From an uncultured Verrucomicrobiota bacterium (GTDB lineage: Bacteria > Verrucomicrobiota > Kiritimatiellia > CAIQIC01 > Lenti-01): a stretch of 64,000 nucleotides of DNA. Both the position numbers and the translations under genes were made by a program. Position 1 is the stretch's first letter. Each line of letters opens with the position of its first letter. The stretch spans positions 11,906-75,905 of the forward strand of contig CALKWZ010000003.1 in the NCBI GenBank assembly GCA_938003985.1, in the 5' to 3' direction. The notes beneath the pieces are model-generated. The model ran no database searches. It saw only the letters and a list, made by a program, of their open reading frames with translations, and was not told the DNA's origin. Below, piece after piece: positions 15,787 to 26,376 of this stretch.

Positions 15787-15790
15787 AAAA
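15772..15790. promoter_or_regulatory. Operator-like palindrome over the rpoD -10 region
   Basis: TTTTACACATATTGTAAAA is a perfect 7-bp inverted repeat around a 5-base centre. Its outer TTTTAC...GTAAAA half-sites and total length of 19 bp match the palindromes in the 31-bp-period arrays at 31.49, 44.47 and 55.70 kb. A binding protein is inferred, not known. Confidence 0.45.
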
Positions 15791-15834
15791 TTGTCCGCTG
15801 AAAACACCAGCACCGGGGCACACCACCATTACTT

Positions 15835-17769
<1,935 letters not shown>

Positions 17770-17800
17770 GAAACCAACCGGACCCGCAGCAGGAGGACGC

Positions 17801-19138
17801 ATGAGCATCATCAAGCAGATCGTGAAACGCGACGGCACCACGGTGGCCTACGACCGGGACCGCATCGGCACGGCCATCTTCAAGGCGGCGGCGGCCGTGG
17901 GCGGCAGCGACCGCGCGGAAGCCGACCGGTTGGCCCTGCTGGTCGAGAAGAAGCTGGAGGGAACCTACGGCTCCGGCGGCATCCCGTCGGTCGAGGAAAC
18001 CCAGGACATCGTCGAGGAAGTCCTGATCAAGGAAGGCCACGCCAAGACGGCGCGGGCCTACATCCTCTACCGCCACGAGCGGCAGATGGCGCGCGCGCAG
18101 CGGGCCTACAAGTTCGAGGCCACCGACAACATCCCGTACAAGAAGATCTACGAGGTGCTGCGCTGGAACATGGACCACGGCTGCGAAACCGTGGAAGGCC
18201 TCAACGAGATCATCGCCTCCGGCAAGTTCCCCGAGCTGATCGCCGCGTGCGAAGAGCGCTACGACGTCGAAGTCCGCGCCGGCGCCGAGAAGTTCCTCGA
18301 GCGCCTGCCGGAAGCGCGGGTGTTCTTCATCGCCGGGCCCAGCTCATCGAGCAAGACCACCACCACGATCAAGGTCAGCGAAAAGCTGGCCGAGGCGGGC
18401 AAGGAGTTCCTGGCGCTGAACGTCGACCACTACTTCTTCAACCTCGAGCAGCATCCCCGGGACGAATTCGGCGACTACGACTACGAGACGCCGCACGCCC
18501 TGGACCTGAAGCTGATCGACCAGCACGTCGCCGCGCTGCTCGAAGGCAAGACGATCAAGACGCCGCACTACGACTTCAAGACCGGCAAGCGGCAGCTCGA
18601 CGTCTACGACATGAAGCTGGCGCCGAACCAGATCCTGCTGATCGACTCCCTGCACGGCCTGTACGGCGAGATGACCCAGAGCACCCCGAACGACAAGAAG
18701 TTCAAGCTCTACATCGAGACGCTGGGCCAGGTGCGCAACCACGAGGGCCTGTTCATGCGCTGGGCGGACAACCGCCTGCTGCGCCGCATGATCCGCGACA
18801 GCTGGCACCGCAACCTCCAGCCCGAGCAGACGCTGACCCACTGGCACTACGTGCGCCGCAGCGAGCTGCGCAACATCATCCCGTTCATCGGGACGGTGGA
18901 CTACCTGGTCAACAGCGCGATGCCCTTCGAGCTGCCGATCCTCAAGGCGCGGCTGTTCAAGTATTTCCCCGAGGCGATGGAGAAGTTCAAGAACGACGCC
19001 AAGCGCCAGGACGCCTACGTCCGCGCCAAGCGCGTGTACGACACCCTCAAGGACCTGACGCCCGTCGAGGACGACAGCCCCGTGCCGAAGAAGTCGCTCC
19101 TGCGCGAGTTCATCGGCGGCAGCCAGTACAAGTACTGA
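17801..19138 (+). CDS. ATP-cone / uridine-kinase-like P-loop fusion protein
   Basis: A 445-residue protein. Residues 1-97 form an ATP-cone (KQIVKRDGTTVAYDRDRIGTA ... ARAYILYRHER), the nucleotide-sensing domain of NrdR and class I/III ribonucleotide reductases. A PRK/uridine-kinase-type domain follows, with the Walker A GPSSSSKTTTT near residue 178 and ALNVDHYFFN near 207 in place of the substrate-site DxFY. It probably phosphorylates a nucleoside or similar metabolite under ATP/dATP control; substrate and regulation are inferred. GGAGG precedes the ATG. It is 31 bp after rpoD and ends at a strong terminator. Confidence 0.8.
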   Translation: MSIIKQIVKRDGTTVAYDRDRIGTAIFKAAAAVGGSDRAEADRLALLVEKKLEGTYGSGGIPSVEETQDIVEEVLIKEGHAKTARAYILYRHERQMARAQRAYKFEATDNIPYKKIYEVLRWNMDHGCETVEGLNEIIASGKFPELIAACEERYDVEVRAGAEKFLERLPEARVFFIAGPSSSSKTTTTIKVSEKLAEAGKEFLALNVDHYFFNLEQHPRDEFGDYDYETPHALDLKLIDQHVAALLEGKTIKTPHYDFKTGKRQLDVYDMKLAPNQILLIDSLHGLYGEMTQSTPNDKKFKLYIETLGQVRNHEGLFMRWADNRLLRRMIRDSWHRNLQPEQTLTHWHYVRRSELRNIIPFIGTVDYLVNSAMPFELPILKARLFKYFPEAMEKFKNDAKRQDAYVRAKRVYDTLKDLTPVEDDSPVPKKSLLREFIGGSQYKY

Positions 19139-19160
19139 GCCGGCCGGCCGGGCAGCGAAA

Positions 19161-19186
19161 GGCGCGGGCCAAAGCCCGCGCCTTTT
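19161..19186 (+). terminator. Intrinsic terminator after the rpoD-kinase pair
   Basis: A 9-bp stem GGCGCGGGC/GCCCGCGCC with a CAAA loop, followed by TTTT, 22 bp past the kinase stop. Confidence 0.85.
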
Positions 19187-19210
19187 GCTTTACGGCTTCA
19201 AGGTTCGATC

Positions 19211-19235
19211 GTAGCCGGCCCCGGTGGGGCCGGAA
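19211..19235. repeat. REP-like palindrome (GTAGCCGGCC family)
   Basis: An 8-bp stem ccggcccc/ggggccgg with a ggt loop, preceded by gtag as in the copy at 9820. Confidence 0.65.
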
Positions 19236-19247
19236 TCGTTTAGCCAT

Positions 19248-19272
19248 GGCCGGCCTCAACGAGGCCAGCTAC
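19248..19272. repeat. REP-like palindrome (GTAGCCGGCC family)
   Basis: The stem ggcctc/gaggcc with an aac loop ends in agctac, so it is the inverse orientation of the copy 37 bp upstream. Confidence 0.65.
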
Positions 19273-19301
19273 AACAAGAGAAATCCGCACGCGGAGAACA
19301 G

Positions 19302-19359
19302 GCGCCGCGCTCAGCGCGCGCGGGCGGCGAGGTAGGCCTTGACGGCCTCGGCGTTGTTT
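19302..19359 (-). repeat. Left 58-bp direct repeat: duplicated thrC 3' end
   Basis: These 58 bases are identical to 27500-27557, which hold the last codons and stop of thrC. The match breaks at both ends at once (next bases c versus t). Here there is no thrC body, only the tail fragment, followed by AT-rich DNA. It looks like the left junction of an 8.2-kb island inserted at the thrC 3' end. Confidence 0.9.
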
Positions 19360-19441
19360 CAATTGAAGACGCATGAAATCTCTTGGTGGAGAACGATCGT
19401 TTTACCTACATATATCTTAGCAAAAGCGCATTAACGTATTA

Positions 19442-19470
19442 TTAACTGTTCAGCTAATTATAGATAGCAT
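19442..19470 (+). promoter_or_regulatory. Possible promoter of the island surface-protein gene
   Basis: TTAACT (19442-19447) and TAGCAT (19465-19470) are 17 bp apart in a strongly AT-rich stretch about 60 bases before the ATG. Other hexamers in this AT-rich DNA would also serve. Confidence 0.35.
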
Positions 19471-19530
19471 AAATATTATCCATCATCGAAGGCGCGACTC
19501 TTTGGCAAGTGAAGCCGAAAGGATGTGGGC

Positions 19531-21078
19531 ATGAAAGATCGGCGTTGGGTTGATGCGGCGAAGAGTGAACGAGCATATATTAAACGAGGAATATGTCGCG
19601 GGACTCTTACTCTCCTGCTGGGCATGGCCCTTGTGCCGTCTCTTGCCTCGGCGGCTTGCTTCGGCGACAGCGAGACAGTCGCGGAATATTTGTTTGTCGA
19701 GGAGCAGGGTGGCGCGGTTGTAAACACGGGCATCGATGGGGATGGCGGCAATGCGGCCATGGTCAACGGGGCCGGTTTCGGCGCCGACGTGCCCGCATCG
19801 AATCTCGGTTGTGGCTGGAGCGTCAATCTGCCGGCAACGGGCTCGGGTTCCACGACGCCGGCCGTCGAAACGGCAAGCGAATACGATTCTCTTGCAGGCG
19901 CCAGCAACTTCACGGTCATGGCGTGGGTGCGTCGGCAGAGCCTCGGTTCCGGCAGCAACACGTCCGCCCGGATTCTGAGCGACGTCAGCTCGTTGACGCT
20001 GACCAACACGACGGCGGGGGTGGAGTTTCGGTTTGCCGGCTCGTCGGGAACGCTCTCTCTTCGGTTGAACGGCAACGAGGTCGGCACCACGGCGGTCGGC
20101 ATTGCCCCCAACAGCGACGAATGGCGCCATGTTGCCGTCGTCTACGACGGAACGCGTCCGGCCACGAACACGCTTACGCGCAACGTTCACTTTTACGTGG
20201 ACGGGATCCAGCGCGGCGATGGAAACGTCCTCCAAGGCTTGGCGGTCGGGGCCAATACGAACCCTTTGACGATCGGCAACACGTCGATCAGCCGGGGAAC
20301 CGCCAATCTGTTGGTCGGAAAGGTGGACGACGTGATCATTCTCTACGGGGTGGCGCCGGCGGCGGTCGGCAACGGCAAGACCAACGAGACGATCCAATGC
20401 TACATGAACCTCAACGACGACATCGAGCGGCCACAGATTCAGCCGCCTTCCAACGTGACGACGAATGTCGACCTCGGGCAATGCTCCAGCAGCAACGTGA
20501 ACCTTGGGCAACCGACCGTCAGCGACAACTGCGGGGTGGCCAGCATCGAGAACGATGCTCCGGGTCTCTTCCCTTCCGGCGAGACCTTGGTGGTATGGAC
20601 GGCGACGGATCATGCGGGGAATTCCGGCACCTGCACCCAGACCGTTTCCGTTATCGACGATGAATTTCCGATTATTTCCTGTCCTTCGAATGTCGTGGTC
20701 GATGCAGGGGCGTGTCTGGCGGGTGTCACCAACGTCGACTTGGGGTGGCCTACGGTCTCGGACAATTGCGCCATTTCTGCGGTATATCCGAGCGGCATTC
20801 CCTCTGTGTTCACTGTCGGGACGACCTCCGTGGTTTGGCATGCGATCGATGCGGCGGGCAACCACATCACGGGCGAACAGCAAGTGACCGTTCTGCCCAG
20901 CCAGACGCTGGATTGCGACGGCGACGGGCTCACCGACTACGAAGAGATAACGACCTACATGACCGATCCGGAAGATTCCTGCACGGCGGGGGACGGCTTG
21001 AGCGACGGCTGGAAGGTCCAATATGGGTTCGACCCGGCATATCCGGTGCCGACGGAGTGTCGGCCCACGTACTGGTAG
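19531..21078 (+). CDS. Secreted LamG/HYR-domain surface protein
   Basis: A 515-residue exported protein. A long N-region and hydrophobic stretch end at SLASAACF near residue 43. A LamG/concanavalin-like domain follows (about 50-275, with WVRRQSL, EWRHVAVVYDG and FYVDGIQ). Two HYR (hyalin) repeats come next (about 295-370 and 375-450, with VSDNCGV, WTATDHAGN, VSDNCAI and WHAIDAAGN). The C-terminus has a calcium-binding DCDGDGLTDYEE repeat and GDGLSDGWKVQYGFDP. These are extracellular adhesion modules. ATG 19531 was preferred over GTG 19525 because AAAGGA sits 8 bases ahead of it. First gene of the island. Confidence 0.75.
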   Translation: MKDRRWVDAAKSERAYIKRGICRGTLTLLLGMALVPSLASAACFGDSETVAEYLFVEEQGGAVVNTGIDGDGGNAAMVNGAGFGADVPASNLGCGWSVNLPATGSGSTTPAVETASEYDSLAGASNFTVMAWVRRQSLGSGSNTSARILSDVSSLTLTNTTAGVEFRFAGSSGTLSLRLNGNEVGTTAVGIAPNSDEWRHVAVVYDGTRPATNTLTRNVHFYVDGIQRGDGNVLQGLAVGANTNPLTIGNTSISRGTANLLVGKVDDVIILYGVAPAAVGNGKTNETIQCYMNLNDDIERPQIQPPSNVTTNVDLGQCSSSNVNLGQPTVSDNCGVASIENDAPGLFPSGETLVVWTATDHAGNSGTCTQTVSVIDDEFPIISCPSNVVVDAGACLAGVTNVDLGWPTVSDNCAISAVYPSGIPSVFTVGTTSVVWHAIDAAGNHITGEQQVTVLPSQTLDCDGDGLTDYEEITTYMTDPEDSCTAGDGLSDGWKVQYGFDPAYPVPTECRPTYW

Positions 21079-21090
21079 GAGGGAACCGTT

Positions 21091-21708
21091 GTGAAGACAA
21101 AACCCGTTGCGGCAGTTGCATTGGCCCTTTTGGTGATCATGGGGCTGGCGTATTGGCTCGGTCGGCAAGGCGGAGGCGGGGGAACCGGTGAAAACTCGAA
21201 TCCCCAAGCGGGCGATGCCGAAGGCGCCGGGGACAAGTTTGATTCGCCTGTGTCGGCCGGCGAGGAGGTGGTCCCCGGGAGCATCGGCGACGAAGTGGCG
21301 CCGGCGGCTCTCGAACCCGTCGCGACGGCCACGGCGCAGATCGTGCGCGGGGATGGAAGCCGGATGGACGTTCGCTCCATCGACCGCGAATTCGAACGCC
21401 TCATGGTGGAAACCAACGAGGTGTTGTCGATCCGGGTCACGTTGAACGAAGTCGATCCTCGGCGAACGATTCTGGTGGAGGCCGACCATGGGGGATGCCT
21501 GAATCGGCGCCTTGGGCCGATTGTGCTTCAGCCTTCGACCATCGACGGCTCGATTGAGTTTCAATACGCCGTTGGCGGCAACAAGGGCAAATACACCCTG
21601 TTCGTCAGCCAAGGCGACCGGCAGGAGCTGATGTCGTTCTATGCAGGGCGAGAGCCTTCCACGGGCCAAAGCGGACCGCCAAGGACTTTCAAGCCGGAAT
21701 ACCCGTAG
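21091..21708 (+). CDS. Membrane-anchored hypothetical protein
   Basis: A 205-residue protein of unknown function. One N-terminal hydrophobic segment (AAVALALLVIMGLAYWLG) is followed by a Gly-rich linker and a probably periplasmic domain. No family was recognised. A strong AGGAGGG lies just ahead of the GTG start. It sits between the LamG/HYR gene and the RHS gene, 12 and 19 bases away, so the three probably form one unit and this product may help export or display the RHS protein. Confidence 0.6.
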   Translation: MKTKPVAAVALALLVIMGLAYWLGRQGGGGGTGENSNPQAGDAEGAGDKFDSPVSAGEEVVPGSIGDEVAPAALEPVATATAQIVRGDGSRMDVRSIDREFERLMVETNEVLSIRVTLNEVDPRRTILVEADHGGCLNRRLGPIVLQPSTIDGSIEFQYAVGGNKGKYTLFVSQGDRQELMSFYAGREPSTGQSGPPRTFKPEYP

Positions 21709-21727
21709 CGGAAGCAGAGGAAAGCAA

Positions 21728-24700
21728 ATGAATAAAATCGAATGGATGGCGCTGACGGTTGGCATTCTGCTTTGCGTCGGACATGCGGATGCGTACACCA
21801 ACGATTGTTCGAATGATGAGCCGCCGCCTGATTGCCCGATGGATGCCCCTATCCAAGAGTGTCCAACATGTCCGGACAAGGACCCGGATCCGGCTCCTTG
21901 TCCCGACAGCGACTCGGAGGGCAGCTCGATCAAGCCTTCGCGCGGCAACAAGAAGCGGAGCGTCACGGACCTGACGGTCTATGGCCCCGCGCCAATCCCG
22001 TTCACGCGCATCTACAACAGCCGCACCCTGGATTGGACCACCAACTACATGGAATTCGGCTGGAAACAGACGTGGCAGCACAACTGGAATTTCGAGATGC
22101 GCGATCTGACGTCGACGACGATGGGCAAGAAGGACGTCAAGTTGCGCTATTCCACCGGTGCGGAGTTCAACTTCAAGGCCACCGAGACCAATGGCGTCGT
22201 CATCCGCTCGCCAGTGGCCTACAATGGGGATCGCCTGTACGAATGGGACGGCACCAATGTTGGCCACACGCTGGTCACCGCCAACGGCTGGGAATTTGAT
22301 TTCAAGCGAACGACTTCACCCAGATATCAACTGCTACAAGTGCGCGACGGGAAAGGAGCGGCGTGGAACCTGACCTACGACGCCAACGGACGGGTCCAAC
22401 GGATCGAAAACAATTATGGGCGGTGGCTCGAAGTAGAGCGCACCAACGTCAACGATCGGCTCTGCGTCACGGGCGTACGAAGCAGCGACGGTCGCGAAGT
22501 TTCTTATGATTATGATTTATGGGTGGGCGTGGTCGTTACGACGTCTTCCGTTCCGGTTGTCACGTATACGACGAATTATATATATGGATCGGGCGGGCAG
22601 GTAAGTGTCGAATTGGTTAGGGTTACCAATTGGGTTCTGGTTTCGACAACCAGTATAACAACGAACAATCTGTTGACCGGCGTTGATTATCCCGATGGAT
22701 CCCATGCGGCATACACCTATGCCGGGTCGCAATGTTTGGCGGACGGCCGGCCGTTGTTGGCCACGGCCAGCGATCCCATGCACCCCGGCTCGGGCGCGCG
22801 GATCCGGCTGGTCTACAACTACGACTTTGTCTTGGACTTCGGCAATGGACCCTATTTGGTGACCGGAGTGGCCAAGGAGGAGCGGAATCTGGACACGGAC
22901 GAATTGGTCGTGCAACTGCCGACGGGCTCTGGCCAATACCCGCAGGTTCTGCTTGGCGATGGCGTCGAGGTAACCCATAAGTATAACAATGGCCTGCTCA
23001 TTGAGCGTCGCGACGGGGAGGGGCGGCCCACCTTTTACGTCCGAGATCAGGAGGGCGAGGGCTTTGTCGCTTCCATATCCGACGCCGAAAGCAATACGAC
23101 GACGTTCGTCCGCGATTATGCCGGGCGCGTCTTGGAGCGGGTCGATCCGCTGGGCAATACAAACAGCTATGTCTACAACGACCAGGGCGGACTGCTGACC
23201 CGAACCGATCCATTGGGCCGCACCACGACCTATACCCGCGACACCAACAATTGGCTGTCCCGCGTCGATTATCCGGACGGCAGTTTCGAGGAGTGGACCC
23301 GCAACGAGAACGGCCAGCCTTTGACGCACCAATTGCGCAACGGGGGAATCGTGGTCTACGACTATTACGGCACCAACGAAACCGGCGGGTGCTTCGGCGA
23401 TCTCAAGACCGTTGCCGATCCCTTGAGCAACGTCACGACCTATGCCTGGACGGCGGCCGGCTTGCCTGCCAGCGTGACCGACGCCCGGACCAACGTCACG
23501 ACGTTCGTCTACGACTGGCGCGGGCAGCTCCAAGCCGTCACCAACGCGGACAACACTGCGCAACACTTCTCTTGCGACATGTTCGGCAACCGCACCAACG
23601 CGGTCGACGAGCTGGGCCGGGAAACCGCCTATACCTACGACCAATACAACCGCGTTCACACGGTCCAAGACCCGCTCGGGAGAGTCACCGTTTTGGAATA
23701 TGGCCGCGTGCCCGGCTGTGGCGGCTGCGGCGTGTTCGACAAAACCATCACTCGGATTACCGATCCGGCCGGGAAAACGACGGAATACGCCTACGACCGC
23801 AGCGGCAAGCGGACGAACGAGACGCTGGCCGCCGGCACCGCGGAAGCGACCACCACGGCATGGACCTACGATGCCGTGGGCCGAAAACAGACCCAGCTCG
23901 ATGCCAACGGCAACCTCCACACCTGGTTCTACGACGCTTCTAGCCAGGTGGTGGCGGAATCCAACGCCGCCGGCGAAGTCACGGCCTATGCTTACGACGC
24001 GGCCGGCAACCTGACCAACCGCGTGGATGGCGCGGGAATCGAAACCTTCGTGGAATACGACGCCGTTAATCGTCCCGTCGCCCTCGGCAGCGGAACCCTC
24101 CGCTACGAATACGCCTACGACCATGGCGGACGCCGTACCTCCATGTGCACGCGGGTAGATGGCGTGATCGCGGAAAGCACGTCGTATGCCTACGACCTCA
24201 ACGACCGCCTTTTGGCCAAGACCGATCCTTCCGACTTCGTGCTGGCCTACGAGTACGATGCTGTTGGCCACAGAAGCCGGATGGCCATTTCCAACGTGCT
24301 GGAGGTGTCCTATGCCTACGACTTGCGCAATCGCCTGATGGAAATCGACGCCAACGGCAAGGCCACGCAATTCGGCTATGATGCCGTTGGCCAGCGCACC
24401 AACGCCGTCTGGCCCAACGGCACCCTCGCCAACTATGCCTACGACGATGCCGGCCAGTTGCTGTCGCTGGTCCATGCCAAGGTGGGTTCGCCGCACCCGC
24501 CGATTGCCTCCTTTGTTTATGCCTACGATCTTTCCGGCAACCGTACCAACATGATCACCCTGGAAGGCACCAATGCCTATGCCTACGATGCCCGCAACTG
24601 GCTGACTGCGGCAGCTTATCCTGACGGCAAGGCGGAGACCTTCACCTACGACCTCGTCGGCAACCGGACTTCGTTGGTTCAGGCGGTTGAGGGCGGACCG

Positions 24701-25768
24701 GCCACAACCACCGAATATTCCATCGGCCCGGTCAATCGGCTGCTGTCCTCCGCGTCGTCGACGGAGACCAATGAATACGCGTTTGACGACGCCGGCCGTC
24801 TCGTTGCGCAAACCGTGAACGGACAATCGCGCTCCTATGGCTACGATTTCCTGTCCAGGATGACGGCGCTGACCGATACCAACGGTTCGGTTTTCAGCTA
24901 TGCCTTCGACGGGGAGGGGAACCGGACGCGGCAGAGCCTGAACGATTGCCTTGTCACGCGGTTCGTCTATGATGGCCCCAACGTGGTGATGGAGTTGAAT
25001 TCGAGCAACGAGGTCGTGCGGGCGTACGTCAACGGGCCGGGAATGGACCAGCCCATCGAGCGATTGGACTTTATAAATGGCACGCCGCGGAATCGGCAGG
25101 TCTTCCATGCCGACGGCCTCGGGTCCATCGCGGCCCTTACGGACGCAAACGGAGAACCCGTCCAGACCTACACCTATGCCGCCTTTGGCGGCATCCGCGC
25201 CCGGACCGGCACCGACTTGAACCGCGTCACCTTCACCGCCCGCGAAGCCCTCGGCGACAGCCTCGGGGTCTTATACTACCGCAACCGCGTCCTCGATCCG
25301 GGCACCGGGCGTTTAACTACCTTAGACCCTATGGGATTTGTAGACGGACCCAATGGATATGTGTATGTAATTAACAATCCCATCAATTGGACAGATCCGA
25401 AGGGCCTGGATTCCGCAGGAATGATTCCCGAATCCACTTCTGGACTCGGGAGCGTAGGAAATGACACCTCTTGTTCTTTCTCTGGATCGGGAAGTACGGG
25501 GCGTCATGGCGAGCTTGAACCAATAACGATTCCACCCGGAGGACCGTACGGTGGTAGTTCGACGGAAGAACACGGAGACATAGATTTTATATATCCAACG
25601 TCTGACCAACCTATAAATGGCAAAACTGACGGAGCATTCAAAATCGGAGCAAACGACGCGCACATTTGCATGGATAAGGATGGAAACATCCAAATCCACA
25701 ATTGGCGAGATTATTGGCCCCACGACAAGGCCAAAGATCTCCCAAATTATCCTCACCCTAAAAAGTGA
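21728..25768 (+). CDS. RHS-repeat protein with variable C-terminal tip
   Basis: A 1346-residue exported protein. A signal peptide ends near HADAYT; a Pro/Cys/Asp-rich stretch leads to a DUF6531-like start (VTDLTVYGPAPIPFTRIYNS). Many YD repeats (AYDAAGN, YDALNR-like) cover about 200-1130. The RHS core box reads YRNRVLDPGTGR ... NPINWTDPKGLD near 1180-1220. The last about 125 residues are unrelated to the core and lower in GC, as in RHS polymorphic toxins whose tip is the effector. The tip ends HDKAKDLPNYPHPKK; no known toxin family was recognised. The small gene after it may be the immunity gene. Confidence 0.88.
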   Translation: MNKIEWMALTVGILLCVGHADAYTNDCSNDEPPPDCPMDAPIQECPTCPDKDPDPAPCPDSDSEGSSIKPSRGNKKRSVTDLTVYGPAPIPFTRIYNSRTLDWTTNYMEFGWKQTWQHNWNFEMRDLTSTTMGKKDVKLRYSTGAEFNFKATETNGVVIRSPVAYNGDRLYEWDGTNVGHTLVTANGWEFDFKRTTSPRYQLLQVRDGKGAAWNLTYDANGRVQRIENNYGRWLEVERTNVNDRLCVTGVRSSDGREVSYDYDLWVGVVVTTSSVPVVTYTTNYIYGSGGQVSVELVRVTNWVLVSTTSITTNNLLTGVDYPDGSHAAYTYAGSQCLADGRPLLATASDPMHPGSGARIRLVYNYDFVLDFGNGPYLVTGVAKEERNLDTDELVVQLPTGSGQYPQVLLGDGVEVTHKYNNGLLIERRDGEGRPTFYVRDQEGEGFVASISDAESNTTTFVRDYAGRVLERVDPLGNTNSYVYNDQGGLLTRTDPLGRTTTYTRDTNNWLSRVDYPDGSFEEWTRNENGQPLTHQLRNGGIVVYDYYGTNETGGCFGDLKTVADPLSNVTTYAWTAAGLPASVTDARTNVTTFVYDWRGQLQAVTNADNTAQHFSCDMFGNRTNAVDELGRETAYTYDQYNRVHTVQDPLGRVTVLEYGRVPGCGGCGVFDKTITRITDPAGKTTEYAYDRSGKRTNETLAAGTAEATTTAWTYDAVGRKQTQLDANGNLHTWFYDASSQVVAESNAAGEVTAYAYDAAGNLTNRVDGAGIETFVEYDAVNRPVALGSGTLRYEYAYDHGGRRTSMCTRVDGVIAESTSYAYDLNDRLLAKTDPSDFVLAYEYDAVGHRSRMAISNVLEVSYAYDLRNRLMEIDANGKATQFGYDAVGQRTNAVWPNGTLANYAYDDAGQLLSLVHAKVGSPHPPIASFVYAYDLSGNRTNMITLEGTNAYAYDARNWLTAAAYPDGKAETFTYDLVGNRTSLVQAVEGGPATTTEYSIGPVNRLLSSASSTETNEYAFDDAGRLVAQTVNGQSRSYGYDFLSRMTALTDTNGSVFSYAFDGEGNRTRQSLNDCLVTRFVYDGPNVVMELNSSNEVVRAYVNGPGMDQPIERLDFINGTPRNRQVFHADGLGSIAALTDANGEPVQTYTYAAFGGIRARTGTDLNRVTFTAREALGDSLGVLYYRNRVLDPGTGRLTTLDPMGFVDGPNGYVYVINNPINWTDPKGLDSAGMIPESTSGLGSVGNDTSCSFSGSGSTGRHGELEPITIPPGGPYGGSSTEEHGDIDFIYPTSDQPINGKTDGAFKIGANDAHICMDKDGNIQIHNWRDYWPHDKAKDLPNYPHPKK
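24914..25266 (+). repeat. RHS core segment duplicated at 26308-26660
   Basis: About 350 bases are nearly identical to 26308-26660 at a constant offset of 1394, with only a few substitutions. Beyond 25266 the two copies diverge progressively and then become unrelated in the tips. Confidence 0.85.
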
Positions 25769-25786
25769 TATATACTTTCTGATTCG

Positions 25787-26092
25787 ATGAAACTTAGCAT
25801 ACTAATGTTCAGGAAGGCAGTAGTTCTTGCATTAATCGGGGCAACGCTAGCCGTTGTTGCTCAACATGTCATTCCGCGGTTGCTTGATGATTTTGCCATT
25901 GTGCATCAGGGCGATAAATGCCTTAAGGTTTTCAAGCACGGATGGCCAGTGAGATATTCAAGTGGGCCCGCTGAGCCATCGACATGCTCTGGGGTAGCGA
26001 TTGCGGTAACGACAAATTTCATAGTTGCTTCCTGCGTATTGGTTGGCGTTTTTATTATAGGGCATGCTGTTTTGCGAAAATACCTAGCCTGA
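25787..26092 (+). CDS. Small two-helix membrane protein, candidate immunity protein
   Basis: A 101-residue protein with two hydrophobic segments (about residues 10-30 and 72-93) around a short polar loop. No family was recognised. It starts 18 bases after the RHS stop, the usual place for the immunity gene of an RHS tip. Its AT-rich composition matches the tip rather than the RHS core, so tip and this gene may have arrived together. The immunity role is inferred from position only. Confidence 0.5.
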   Translation: MKLSILMFRKAVVLALIGATLAVVAQHVIPRLLDDFAIVHQGDKCLKVFKHGWPVRYSSGPAEPSTCSGVAIAVTTNFIVASCVLVGVFIIGHAVLRKYLA

Positions 26093-26134
26093 ATTAGTCG
26101 CCGCTGAAAAAACCAGTATTTTCCAGAGAACGGA

Positions 26135-26260
26135 TCAGGCGGCTTGGGGCATGGGGGCAAGAACGAAACGCATGGCGTTGAACCATAGGCTCAAAAGAAG
26201 GGCGATGTCTTTCAACAACTTCCTGAAGGAGTAGGCCGCCGCGGCCAGGATGGCGTTGAT
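26135..26260 (-). pseudogene. Transposase C-terminal remnant (IS5-like)
   Basis: Read on the minus strand, 41 codons encode INAILAAAAYSFRKLLKDIA and a hydrophobic end closing PMPQAA before a stop. This matches the N-A-L-L-A-A-A-x-x-x-F-R-K-L-L ending of IS5-family and related DDE transposases. A stop codon lies directly before the first matching codon and no more of the gene is present. It sits between the first RHS unit and the orphan core, so an IS may have shaped the rearrangement. Confidence 0.6.
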
Positions 26261-26376
26261 CTAAGAAGGGTCCAGTTTCATAAATTAATCTTCTGGCCTT
26301 AGCCGGAGAGGGGAATCGGACGCGGCAGAGCCTGAACGATTGCCTTGTCACGCGGTTCGTCTATGATGGTCCCAAC

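Noticed and set aside
14477..15829. Longer malE reading frame starting at 15829
   Set aside because: It would cross the malE and rpoD promoters and bury the signal peptide; the GTG at 15667 gives the normal 396 residues.
22517..25108. 863-codon minus-strand frame opposite the RHS gene
   Set aside because: It mirrors the YD repeats of the RHS gene and has no independent domain or signals.
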